DNA from: Mariannaea sp. PMI_226 | Lineage: Eukaryota; Ascomycota; Sordariomycetes; Hypocreales; Nectriaceae | DNA: 64,000 nucleotides | Assembly: GCA_024336345.1 (NCBI GenBank) | Contig: JANFOG010000004.1 | Location: 2,356,001 to 2,420,000, forward strand | Reading direction: 5' to 3' | Shown here: positions 1-11,250 of the stretch, piece after piece | Position numbering within the stretch: position 1 is the first letter of the stretch | Layout: every line of letters begins with the position of its first letter | The notes under the pieces: model-generated | Databases searched by the model: none | The model's input: only the letters and a program-made list of their open reading frames with translations | What the model was told of the DNA's origin: nothing | Translations under genes and position numbers: made by a program

Positions 1-3000
1 CCAGTGGAAGCACTGAGTTGAGGAGACTCGAGAGTTCATAGCTTGGTCAAAAAGATGCTAGGTGAGAGCACCGGGCCGGTCGTTTGCAATGTAGGAGGGA
101 GGTAGCTCGTACCTTTTGCTGGAGGGATTGGTTTGCGGGGACAGGGGATTTCGGCGTAACAGGCCATCTTACCTGAGGCTCTCTTGGGGCCTCCACTGAC
201 GACGACGACGTACGAGGGGATACTGAGCAGGCTGTATTTGATAGTGCACAATCGTACGGCTCGGCCAATATCGGGAATTGCGGGAAGAACGGGGTTGAGC
301 GCACTCACCCCCCCACCCTTTGAGCCAGCAGGCATCTGTAGTAATATGCTCTCTCAATGCTGTTCGCTAACCCCCACAGTCTCCTCGTTTCATGGGCCGA
401 GTACCGCTCCGACACAGCGCAAGCTCGCCTCAGGCGGCACCCCGACTCTCTCTCGTCAAAGCCGTGGGTCTCTGAAAGTTCCCGTCGGCTCATTACGCCC
501 AAGATACCGCCGAGGTCTGATAGGAAAATTGAAGACTATCGAGCCTTTACGTCTCTTTTGGATTGGTCCCCATACGTGTGTTCTAGTCTGTACATCTGTT
601 TTAATGTTGGATCGTTGTCAGTTTTGAACATTGAGCCGCATTCTGCCCTGAAAGGGGATCGTTCCTCACATGCTGCACTGGGCATGTGTCAAAGGAAAAG
701 CCCCACTGAAGCTTGAAGGCATCTCCGACTATCCGCGACGAAGCCAGCCGACTCAAGGCATAACATTCTCCAGCTGGGGGATCGTACTACTGTGTATGGG
801 GAAAGGAGCCGCTAAAAAAAAAGAAAAAAAAGGACAACCCACCCCGAAGGGTTTGCTTGTGATGGCGGCTGATTCAAGGAGCGCTGTACTTTGTTTATCT
901 TGAGTCAAGTTAATCGTCACCTACTGGCGTCATTTCGGGCGAGTCCTACATAGTATGAAGGGCTCAATCTGGCCGTGGAGCCGACGGCCCTCGGGAGATC
1001 AATTCATACTTAGTTAAAGCCTTCAGTGAGCACCAAACCCCGGTTCTTGACACCACGTGGGGGGGCAGCTATGCTGTCAACCGAGAGTTGTCGATTTGAC
1101 GTTACCAATAGCGGCCTGTTTGATCCAACGTTCACCTGAAATGAGTTTACCCGTGGGGTTTAAGGCAACCTGTGCTTGGCTATCTACTGCATGACCAGCT
1201 CCCAAACAAGCTGCGAGGAATTGGCACATGGAAAATGCAATTATTCGTGTACATAGTACCTAGTACGGAGATCATGAAATTTCAGACTGGACGAAGTTTT
1301 TTCTGGTATGGGGCTCAAGGAGGGGTTCTTGAGGATAAGCGGTCCAGTCACAGCACGTGTCTCTGTTGCAGAAAGTCCGGGGACCTGACAAAGTCCGTCG
1401 CTTGAAGATCAACCGACGGGGAGTTTTGGATAATTAATTGAAGAACTGAAGATAAGGAATATTGGCGTTGGATAATTGAGCATAAGTTACTGGCTAGCCT
1501 AGTAACAGCCTAGTTTCGAAAATTTGTGTTGTAGGCTAATCGGTTCCCCATTGTCCTGAGAGGGAAGCCGAGTGAATAGTTCATCTCCAGCTTCTTGGAA
1601 TAAGGGGAAGAGGGGTCGCGGCATTGGCGGCTGAACTACTCTGTATGTTTCCACATTCAGAATACGAAATAATATCAGAGCCTTTTTTTTGCGTTTTATT
1701 TTATTGACTAACTCAGAGAGTGAGCGAAGGATTGAGCTCTCAGCGGAAGTTCTCTGGGGATGAAACATTCCACAACAATGCAGGAACAGGCACATCTTTT
1801 TGTCAGGGGTGATCATATACCTCCCTTCCCCTTGTCAGCTCAAGTTATTGTTACCATTTTTATGCATGCATGGGCACCCAACACTTCAGCGTCCAGCTAC
1901 CAACCCAGTAAAACTCGTTCCATTGCTTGCGAAAAGTCTGGAGCATAGCCAAGGCAACAAGAAACAGGCTAGTAGTTTGTCAGATAGCACCTTGATGGCC
2001 TGCCGCTGGCCCATCGGCACGTTGGAGCATGAAGTAAAGAGTATGGCTGCTAGAGTCTACCGGCTGGCTGCTTCACGCCTCCCAATCTGCGGCATAGCCG
2101 TTCCGAATCACCGAGTGTCAGGATAAGATCTGAGATCAAGCCCCGGAATGACTGGTTTGGGTTAGTGTCTGTGGATGCTTCAGGCATTGGACCTGACTTG
2201 TGGGCGCCATCGCACAAGGGGAAGCTGGAGAAGTGGGAGCGTGAACAGAGCCTCTTTGGGGCGCTTGGGGTTGACACCAGAACACCCCAGTGCCCCTTCC
2301 TTCCTTCTTGGCGTCGGCACCTGGCATTCTTGGTCCTGGGAAAAAGGAAGGTTCGGTAAGCTCCTTGTCCAAGGGAGGAAAGTCTGTGGCTTAGCCATCC
2401 CTCTGACGGATGTGCTATGCACCTTCCACACTGGCACGTTTTGCAGTCCACGAATTCCTCAGGCGACATATCAGCCAAAATGGCATATCACCCCCACGCT
2501 GGAGGTCAGGGGGCCAGAAAGCCCGAGCATCCCTGACGACGCTCACCACGACCGGGCAAGGGCTCACACCTCGGGCAGCGTTGGTGATCCATTGCGCAAA
2601 AAGGAAGAAGTCTGGGGAAATTTGTCCCGTGGATCCGCCAGTCGAACTGACAAAGAGGAACTAGAGAAAAGGCACAAGGGGGCAGGCAGCACATAGTTAG
2701 GGTTAAATGACTGAACATGAATGAAGATGTGTGCTTTTTGCAACAGCACCCTTGTGATAAGGTTGAGTCGGAGGAAGAATGTACTTGGTGTACGCATGAC
2801 CAACTCCGGTCTGGTGAGACAACGACAAAGGCCGTGGAGCTGCCCCAGACATACTCATCAAATACCATTGTGAGACCCCAGGGAAGGGCAAACTGTCCTC
2901 TAGACGGTGGTAATTATCCGAAGATACTTCCTGGCGATGCAACGGATATGAGGGGGTTTAGGACTTGAAAATTTTTGGACTTAGGGTGCATCCACAGTAA

Positions 3001-5417
3001 CAGTATACTACGTAGTAGTTGGCTTGAATGTACATTCGCTCTTGGAGGGTTATGGGGCTTGAGCCGGGAATACCAATGTGATTTTCATACGGCGGCTGGA
3101 GTACTACGTTGTATGTCAGGCTAAACCCAAGGGCTGGAGTTGACGATGGCAGCCCAGCAAATGATGCACTCTGACCAAAGCTGCCTGCAGGGCTTTAGGG
3201 CAAGCTGAGGCGGATCTCTGAGGGTCTGCGCTTATCGCGTTATATGTTTAGACCTGGTCAAGCCAAAATGACGATACCTGCTAGTTGGCTTAAAGGCGGT
3301 CTAGTCCGTCCCCAGACGACCGAACAAACCGCACTAGGGAGAGAGGGAAAAATTCAACGAAAATCTGGAGTGTTGTGCTCCGGTCATAGGGATCCATTCA
3401 TAAGGGTGTCTGGTGATTACCAAGGGAGTCTTATCATGGACTTACTGTAACTGTGGATCACTGCACAAGAGAGATGACCGACGAGTTTGACTCTGGGGCT
3501 GGGGCTTAGCTTCTGTAATATTCAAGCTGGGTTACCAGATTCACTCGGAACAACTGCTCCGTGATAAAAGAAAATTCACAGTATCGTCGTAGTTATTGCT
3601 GTCGTCGCTGGCAGAAGTGCTAACAATTGCGAATGTGGAAAGATATGATGTGATGGGTTGTGAGCGTTTGGAATGACCCAGGTATGCCGGGGAAAGCTCT
3701 GTCAAGTCTGGGGTGTGTGTGGAAGCTGGGGTAATGGGGAAGTTAAAATGAACGGAATTTTTTTTTCACATGAAAAGCAAACAAAGTAAATTTGATAACG
3801 CTTAGAGGGGACATTGGTAGGCAGTATGAACCTGAGATGCTGCTCTCAGGATGCGTCGTCAAAGGCAAGCTAGAGGCAATGCACACAAGATAGGAAGTGA
3901 GTCTGATGGTCCACAAGCAACCCCCACCTGGTTTAGCATCAATCCAGAGAGGATGCGTCTTCAAAAAGGCATCGTATGACGAATGATGGGCACTGGGGAG
4001 GGAGTCATTACGTATGTGGATGTCTTGCGTGCTTGGGATTACGATGTTGTCGGTAGTACGTGGGACAGTAAATGACAGATCTTTCAGTATTGAATAATTA
4101 GGATGTGAGTTGCATCGGCACCTGAACCAGAGAGCGCACATGGTCGAGGGCATCATGCCGAGAGGTACTCCGTTCGATCCAAAGCCTTGATTCAGGCAAA
4201 CTAAGAATCATTCAGGATGTCTGCAAGGGGGGGAAAGCAATTACGAGGAGCGAACCAACGATGGCGAAATCGGCTCTCAATTTCCACTCAGGCAAGCCAC
4301 CAGGAAGAGCGAGCCAAGCCAAGGTGAATGGTGAAAAAATAATAACAATAAGATAATAGTGGTCCTGCTTCTCGAATGTACGGGGTTATGCCGAGGTGGC
4401 GGGTACAAGGCATAAATACCACGGCATTGATGTCGTTATCTTTATACCAGTACCTCAGCGCGTGAACCCCAACAGCCGCTGGCGAGTCAAGCAAGCACGA
4501 GAAAAATCCTTTCCTGGACAAGGTGAAAAAAAAATGAGGAGAGGGCCCCGGAGCCGCTGCGAGGAATGGGGGCCAATCAATTGACCGTGACAGGACACGC
4601 CTTTGCCCCACGTCCCGGGCCGGCCTCAACGAGAGACGGCGGTGGAGTGAGAATGGGAGGGGGAAAACCACACCGTCAAGAGCGGCGAAGCGGGCAAAGC
4701 GGGCGAGGAAAGGAAAAAAAAAAAAAAAGGCAAGTAAGAGCCCACCCTGCCCCACCCCAACTTGGTCGCCCTTGGAAGGGACCCCAGAACGCCAGAAGGC
4801 AGGGCAGAGGGATAAGAAGGCTTCGGCCCTGGGGGGTGTGGAGTGTAGAAGATAGGTGAATTGGCGAACTGGTGAATGCTGGGGTCGGCTCGGGGGTGTG
4901 GCCTCCATGACTCTCCTCTGTTCTCTCAAGAAAACTGTCTCGGGGTATGTGTCGGCGAAGAGCATTCGCATCCCTGATACACAGCCAGTCAACTGCTGGC
5001 ACTGTCTTTGTTGTCTCCTCCTCCTACATGTGAATGCTGTGCGTTTGTGTGTGTGTGCCGTATCTTACCCTCCTGCACCAAACTTATCTCGACAAATATG
5101 GCACATCATCATCCACACTGGCCATCAGGGCGCAGACGCAGGGTTCATGGTATCATTGGCGTTGAGTATCCACGGTGTCTATCTCCCCGAGAGCAAGCCT
5201 CCATCGGGGTATGAGGATTGAGAGAGGGGGGGGGGGGGTGTTTCAATATCTCTAGCTTCGGAGCCTCCTGTTTCTCCCGCCTGGGGTGAATGGTGACCAA
5301 AGGGTATCTGTTCGGTTCACACCCCCTTCTTTTCAACACACCGACACCCTTTCTTCCCCTCAAACTCGCTCAATTCAGTCATCCTGCTCAGATCAAGCCA
5401 GTCACACCCACGCCCTG
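1..5417. other. Gene-free region upstream of cre1
   Basis: I recognise no protein domain, tRNA or rRNA here. Several open frames of 80-230 codons exist, but they overlap on both strands, contain runs encoded by homopolymers (for example poly-Phe opposite the A-run near 4710-4726) and show no known motif. The stretch from about 4500 to 5420 becomes C/T-rich with CCCCAC and CACCC motifs and a G-run near 5224-5239. That composition is common for fungal promoters and 5' leaders, so this part is probably the distal cre1 promoter. Confidence 0.5.
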
Positions 5418-5831
5418 ATGCCCCACGAATACGCCCCACGGCTTACACCCCACCCATCTTCCACAAGCCAGCCCACGCTCAGCCATAACCACACCCCTCT
5501 GGGGGGACCCTCAATTCACCCACCCGCTCCTCACCCTCATAGTGGAGGTACGGTACACCAACCTGCCCTGAAGGCTCCTGTTTACCGCTGCCTGCAGCGG
5601 GTTCAGGTACCCAACCCTCGCTACATGCCCTCGCTGTGGTACACTTTGTGGGTGCAATTCTCGAGTACCGAACCGGCCGAGCCCGGCGACGTTTATAACT
5701 ACTTCTCCCCCCCGTCCCCCTCCTTCCACCCAGATATTCTTGCTCCTTCAAAAAACGACCAACAACCAGATCACTCCAGACTTCCCCAGCTTTTCCAAAC
5801 GACATCTAACTCACCTCCTCGAATACACTAA
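5418..5831 (+). other. Candidate upstream ORF (137 codons) in the cre1 leader
   Basis: An ATG at 5418 opens a frame that closes at 5829-5831, about 157 bp before the cre1 start codon. The product would be Pro/His/Ser-rich with no known domain. The region is pyrimidine-rich and probably transcribed as cre1 5' leader, but the transcription start is not visible. The ORF could therefore be a genuine uORF that lowers cre1 translation, or simply an accident of a C-rich leader with few stop codons. It is listed as leader structure, not as an independent gene. Confidence 0.3.
5774..5789 (-). promoter_or_regulatory. Paired candidate CreA/Cre1 binding sites (SYGGRG)
   Basis: CTCCAG (5774-5779) and CCCCAG (5784-5789) are the reverse complements of CTGGAG and CTGGGG, both matching the CreA consensus SYGGRG, and lie only 4 bp apart about 200 bp before the cre1 start. 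CreA genes are known to be autoregulated, and close site pairs are the functional configuration in Aspergillus and Trichoderma. Further single CTGGGG matches occur at 5281-5286 and 5499-5504. The motif is short and frequent, so this is inference. Confidence 0.3.
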
Positions 5832-5988
5832 GGAAACTCCTTCGACTATTATCTAATACTTGGTCAAGCATTCAACAGCAACGCTCACTTCACTCGACTC
5901 AACCAATCTATCTCGGTACTTTTTCAACCACCTCGACCACCACCACTGCTCGACCCTTTGTTTAAGCGACGGGTCAATATAGCTTCAC

Positions 5989-7254
5989 ATGCAACGAGCA
6001 CACTCCGCCGTGGATTTTTCCAACATATTGAATCCAGCAGCAGCTGAGAGAGAAAACGAGAAACCTCAACAGGTCGGCGGCGATATGTCTACCGCTTCCG
6101 TATCCGTCATTAAACCCAACGGGCCTCTCCCCGGGGCCCAGACTTCCGAGACTTCCAATGAGTTGCCTCGACCCTACAAGTGCCCTCTTTGCGATAAGGC
6201 CTTCCACCGTCTCGAGCATCAGACTCGCCACATTCGCACTCACACTGGCGAGAAGCCTCATGCTTGCCAGTTTCCCGGGTGCAGCAAGAAGTTCTCTCGC
6301 TCTGACGAACTCACCCGCCATTCTCGCATTCACAACAACCCCAACTCTAGACGGGGTAACAAGGCTCAGCAGCATGCTCAACAACACCAGCAGCACCAGC
6401 AAGCTATGTCTCACATGCACCAGGATGGCATGATGGCACCTCCTCCTGCTCCCAAGACAATTCGCTCTGCTCCTCCATCTGCCTTGACTTCGCCAAACGT
6501 CTCTCCCCCCCATTCGTACTCAAGCTTTGCCCTGCCCCATTCGTCTCTGCACTACAACCGCGGCGGCGACATTTCTATGCTCGCCAAAGCCGCTTCTGAG
6601 GCTGCCCAGGTTGACCGAGAGAATCACACTGCTCCTCCTTCCACCCATCATACCAACCGTCATCACCCTTACTACGGTCATGGTATGCATGGCTCACGAG
6701 GCCATCTCCCAACTCTTTCTGCCTACCACATGTCGTCTGCTCGAACGCACAACACTGATGAGTCCAGTGATGACCACTACAGCGGTGCTCTTCGACATGC
6801 CAAGCGGTCAAGACCCAACTCACCCAACTCTACCGCTCCCTCGTCACCTACATTTTCACACGACTCTCTTTCGCCCACACCTGACCACACGCCCATTGCT
6901 ACGCCTGCTCATTCACCTCGTCTGCGACCCTTCTCTGGCTACGAGCTTCCCAGCCTCCGAAACCTATCTTTGCAGCACAACACCACGCCTGCTCTCGCAC
7001 CAATGGAACCCCATCTGGACAACTCATCTGGCAGCTTTCAACCCCCTCTCCCCGCCCCTGCTACTCGCAGCACTGGAATGTCCCTGACGGACATCATCAG
7101 CCGTCCCGACGGGTCTCAGAGAAAGCTTCCCGTCCCTCAAGTTCCCAAAGTGGCTGTTCAAGACCTGCTCTCTGATAGCGGATTCGGCAGCCACAGTGGC
7201 AGGAGCTCCGCCGCTGGAAGCCTCGCCGGCGGTGATCTTATGGATCGGATGTAG
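5989..7254 (+). CDS. cre1: Carbon catabolite repressor CreA/Cre1, C2H2 zinc-finger protein
   Basis: This is a nuclear DNA-binding repressor that binds SYGGRG sites and shuts off genes for alternative carbon use when glucose is present. The 421-aa single-exon frame starts with the typical [16 protein letters not shown] leader. Two C2H2 fingers follow at about residues 63-85 ([10 protein letters not shown]...HQTRHIRTH) and 91-115 ([12 protein letters not shown]...HSRIH). After them come a His/Gln-rich stretch (126-139), an acidic/Ser segment at 256-264 (TDESSDDHY) corresponding to the regulatory phosphosite area of Trichoderma Cre1, the conserved block [18 protein letters not shown] (269-286) and the repressor-type C-terminus around DIISRPDG...LLSDSGFG. 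Length is close to the usual 400-430 aa. There is no sign of damage. The gene has no close neighbour on either side. Confidence 0.97.
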   Translation: MQRAHSAVDFSNILNPAAAERENEKPQQVGGDMSTASVSVIKPNGPLPGAQTSETSNELPRPYKCPLCDKAFHRLEHQTRHIRTHTGEKPHACQFPGCSKKFSRSDELTRHSRIHNNPNSRRGNKAQQHAQQHQQHQQAMSHMHQDGMMAPPPAPKTIRSAPPSALTSPNVSPPHSYSSFALPHSSLHYNRGGDISMLAKAASEAAQVDRENHTAPPSTHHTNRHHPYYGHGMHGSRGHLPTLSAYHMSSARTHNTDESSDDHYSGALRHAKRSRPNSPNSTAPSSPTFSHDSLSPTPDHTPIATPAHSPRLRPFSGYELPSLRNLSLQHNTTPALAPMEPHLDNSSGSFQPPLPAPATRSTGMSLTDIISRPDGSQRKLPVPQVPKVAVQDLLSDSGFGSHSGRSSAAGSLAGGDLMDRM

Positions 7255-10200
7255 AGCATGTCCCATTCATGGAATTACAGTTCCAACGACTTGATGAAGA
7301 ATTTGGGCTATAGAAGAATAGACGGAGACGGCGTTTACGGGTTACATGGCAATCGAATTTCAGAACATACATCGAACAACTGGCGAGGATTTGGGCGGCA
7401 CTACTGAATGAGAGACATCAGGCATCTCTTCAGCATGTGTCCTGGTGGGACACCAGACCTTCATCGCCATTTCTTTTCTTTACTCTCCGAAGAGTACTTT
7501 TTTTTTCTTTTTTTTTTTCTCCTGGGTGGATGGATGGGCCAGTGGACTAGACTTGGTCGGATTGCGGAGCACTTGGATTTTCCTCGGGCTTGCCTCGGGG
7601 CTGTCGGGGCCGCCATACCTCGACCGGAAAAGCAAAGTCTGTTTGATATACCGGAATTTTTCTTCTTGTTTTTAAAAACACAACTCGACTCCTGTTGCTT
7701 TGAGAGCAAAAATGTCATGTTTAAACTTTTTTTTCAATTTGTGCACTTCCTTCTTCTTTCCACCTGTCTCCTTTTTTCCCCCTCCTTTTCCTTTTTATTC
7801 CACATAATTGTATGTTCATTATACCTACCATGCATGACCCGCAAGGATAAGGAATGAGTGGTGGTTTATTGGGTGGCCTAATATGTTACTTTTTGCGATA
7901 GATAAGACACGTACGTACGAAATGAAATATGAATCAAGCAATGAAAAAAAAAGACCATTTCCACCTCGTTCCTTTTGTGATACTTTCTTTTTTTGCCTCG
8001 CCTGAAACCCCACCAATTATGATGGCTCACGTTTGTCGCTCAAATGGACGATAGTCGCTAGCGTCGCTGGTTACTTCGCACCATGGCGACAGACGCGGGT
8101 ACCCCGTGGTTTCATTCTGTAAGGGGGCTGAGTTGAGATGTCTCGCCTTGTCTTGTCCTGCCAGTTCTGCTTTTGCCCCCTCCAATGACGCTATCAGGTC
8201 CCTTACTAACAAAGGCGACCAAAGAAATTTAATCGGGCGGAACCGCATGGAGTGAGATCATCCATATCAAGAGTGCCCACATAGCGGTCGGTTGTTCTTT
8301 TTTGTTACCTACCACTTTCATATTTTTTTTTCTCCTTCACTGGAGACTATACTTTTTTTGGGGGGGAGAAGGGGGGGGGGGGGTAATACGAAGACCAAAT
8401 TCACCTCAACAACTCAGGCTCAAGTTATGAGTGTGCATTGAAAGCCCAACCGACTCATAAAAGTAATCATGAAACCCCTCTTTCCTCTCGTTCCGTCCTC
8501 CCTTTCCTCTTCCCCGCGATAGGCCCTACGATTCGCAGGAAAAAAAGGTTAATGCTTTGTCAGGCACTGCCCGTTGCATACCTTAGGTACAAACTTGCCT
8601 GGTTCCTTGTCCGGCCCCAGAATGCTAGCTGTGGGGCAAGATGAGTCAATTGAACCTCCTCCACGTATGTGCCTATGTGCCTCAGGTAAGGTAGTGCAGT
8701 CCGACGACGTGCTTTGCCGTGTAACAGGATAATTGTCCAACATTGAGTCCAGCCTGTCATCCCATCACACAATGGTTGAGGCGACGAGCGCCGCCTTCGA
8801 TACCGCATTGCTTCCCACCCCCCCTTTGGCCGGCCTGGGCTGTGTCAACGTAGTCAGATGTTCGCCTTATTGTCTTGTCACATGCGAAAGTGGCCAGGCG
8901 ACCTCAAGGGCCTCATGCTGTGATTAAGGATGTCTTGAAATTAACCCCGGATCAGAGCAAACCAAAAAAGTTTTACGTCAACCAAGGCTGCCGTCGGCCT
9001 TAACACTGCATCTACGATCCCAGCGGGGACCTTGACCGAAAGAGGGTTGACGTTGCTTTCCTCGCTCGGGCACGGATGCCGTTGTGCTGCTATCGTTGCG
9101 CCGACAGTTGGGTGGCCCTTCTCGTCCCTGGCTGGGTCGTCATGCATAATCTGTTTTATCGCGGGATGCCAGGCCGAGAGCTCTCAACCGGATAACTAAC
9201 ACCAGTCAGTTCTCCTCGCATGCCGGCGGTGACTGAACTGTCATGTATAGCAACGACCCTAATGCCAGCACATCCCCATACGGAGTGCAGATCGACGGAT
9301 ACCAGGTCCCCGTCACAGCAGCGACAAGCGGACTTCACAAGGACAGCTTCTTGTTTGGCAACACTGACATAGCCAATGGGTGACAGATTGGCTCAGCTGG
9401 TCTGGGGCAAAGGGCAAACTTGAAGCCACATAGGCACCCACTTTTTTTTCTTCTTTTATCGAACCTGACCCCAGACGGCTTACTCCGCGTCTTTGGGGTA
9501 CAGCTTCATATCTTGCCTACGTAGCACCACCACCAACCATTACGCAGTTGTGAAAGTGTGCTAGTACATACGCAGACTCTCAAAATGCATTGAGGATAAG
9601 CCGCTGGGCTGTGCGATACAGTCTGATACCGTACGACCACCAAAAAAAAAAAATTTGAACTCATACGCAAGCACTTGCGTCGGCGTAATTGCACCAGCGG
9701 TTCAATATCACGTCAGCTCCCTCCCCGTTAGGCTTTCAGGCAGATTACGCCCTATCCACGCAGTCACGTAGTGGCTACATGGCAATCATACGGAGAAGTC
9801 TTTAATTACTGCATTATTCTTGCCCTAAAACTTTTGGTGAACCCTCCCCCCAAACTTGCCACACTCTGTTCTCCCCCAGCTGAGCATGGTTTGTTGTCTC
9901 ATCTTCGCTTCATGAACCCAAGAACGAGGGCCCACGTTGCGAAGTCTCAACACCAAATCAGCTTATGTACAACCATTGCCTATAGGTGAGGAAGGGGGGG
10001 CTTTGGAGGTGTCGGTTTACTTAGAGACCGGAGTCAATAGCCGGTTGGACCGTCCAGCCAGTCCGTCTATTCCCCCCCAAAGGCAAAACGGCAGACACAC
10101 CTCATCCCGCGTTTCCGCAAGCCTCTTATTTCGGCATCAGGCTTAGCCTGCTCTGCTGCGAAAAGAGACACCAATATCGCCCAACCGATTGCCCTCTGAA

Positions 10201-11219
10201 CGAAGGCCATTAGAGACGGGATGGGCGGTCCTTGGAGGCGGGGGGGCGGCAAGGTTGCAACTAACGGCACCGTCACGCAAATGGTGATATGGTTGGTCTC
10301 TACGTCTCACGCGCAACATTGGGTTTTGCTTTGATTTCCATTTTCACCCTTGCTCTTGCCTTTCAACAATGATTTAAGTTAAGCGTCAGCTTTTGAACTG
10401 GAAGTCTCTCAAACCCCAGCAGCTTACTGGCCGTGGTACAGAGGGAGCATCTTTTGCTTGCACACCGCTAGACGGTTGCTGACGAATAAGCTCGCCGAAG
10501 GCCACCGGGTGTGGTGTGAAGAAGGCAACTTCACAGGACAACAGCGTGGGGAATATTTTGTGACAGAAGCAAACAGCAGGGTAGTGTGTAGTGGTGTGCC
10601 AGTTAGTGTGTGTGTAGTCGTATTCGCGGGGGAGATTGACACACAAAAAGCTGGGGCGGTTGTAGCGACGATCTCGATGAGATGTCGTGATGTCAATGAA
10701 GCTGGTCCGGTTTCAAGAAGAGGCCAGCTGCTGAATAATCTCTGGTGTTTTCAGAGAGCAAGGGAACGGTGATCATTTTCCGTCTTCAGTCAATGATAGC
10801 TTTCCGCACCCCGACTGGTCCCTATCGAGATCTTGAGAGGTAGTTCCCGGTTAAATGGGGTCACTAAGAGAGGATGTGCATCTGATCTTGCTCACTTGGT
10901 GGCATTGATTCAGGGGACCCGGCAGGCAATCAATCATGATGAAGGGAAAGGATAAAGGAAGAAAAACTCAAAATATCGACGATGGGGTGTGTGTGCAGAG
11001 AAAGACTTACGACATGATCTGTCCATCGAAGCTATATTTTTTCTTTGCTGAGACCAAAAGCTGACGAACAAGTCGTCTGGATTGCACAATGGCGGATATT
11101 GGCGGCTTCGATGGAGCGAACCGGGGGGGAGGCTTCTTGGGTGTGACGGTGGACGAAAAGCGAGCTCCTCAGACCGAAGTGTGGCAGTCTAATCAGACGG
11201 CATCACGGCTCGACAACCT

Positions 11220-11250
11220 GATTCCTGATCCTGATCCTGATCCTGATCCA
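11220..11250 (+). repeat. Short tandem hexamer array (GATCCT)
   Basis: About five consecutive copies of a GATCCT hexamer are visible, with a slightly different first copy. This is a simple-sequence repeat with no assigned function. In one frame it would encode alternating Asp-Pro, but I see no supporting gene. Confidence 0.8.

Noticed and set aside
2697..2706. TTAGGG-like telomeric motif
   Set aside because: Single copy only (GTTAGGGTTA), so no telomere or interstitial telomeric array.
4288..4992. 234-codon minus-strand open frame
   Set aside because: It contains poly-Phe from an A-run, lacks any known motif, overlaps an opposing frame and lies in the cre1 upstream region.
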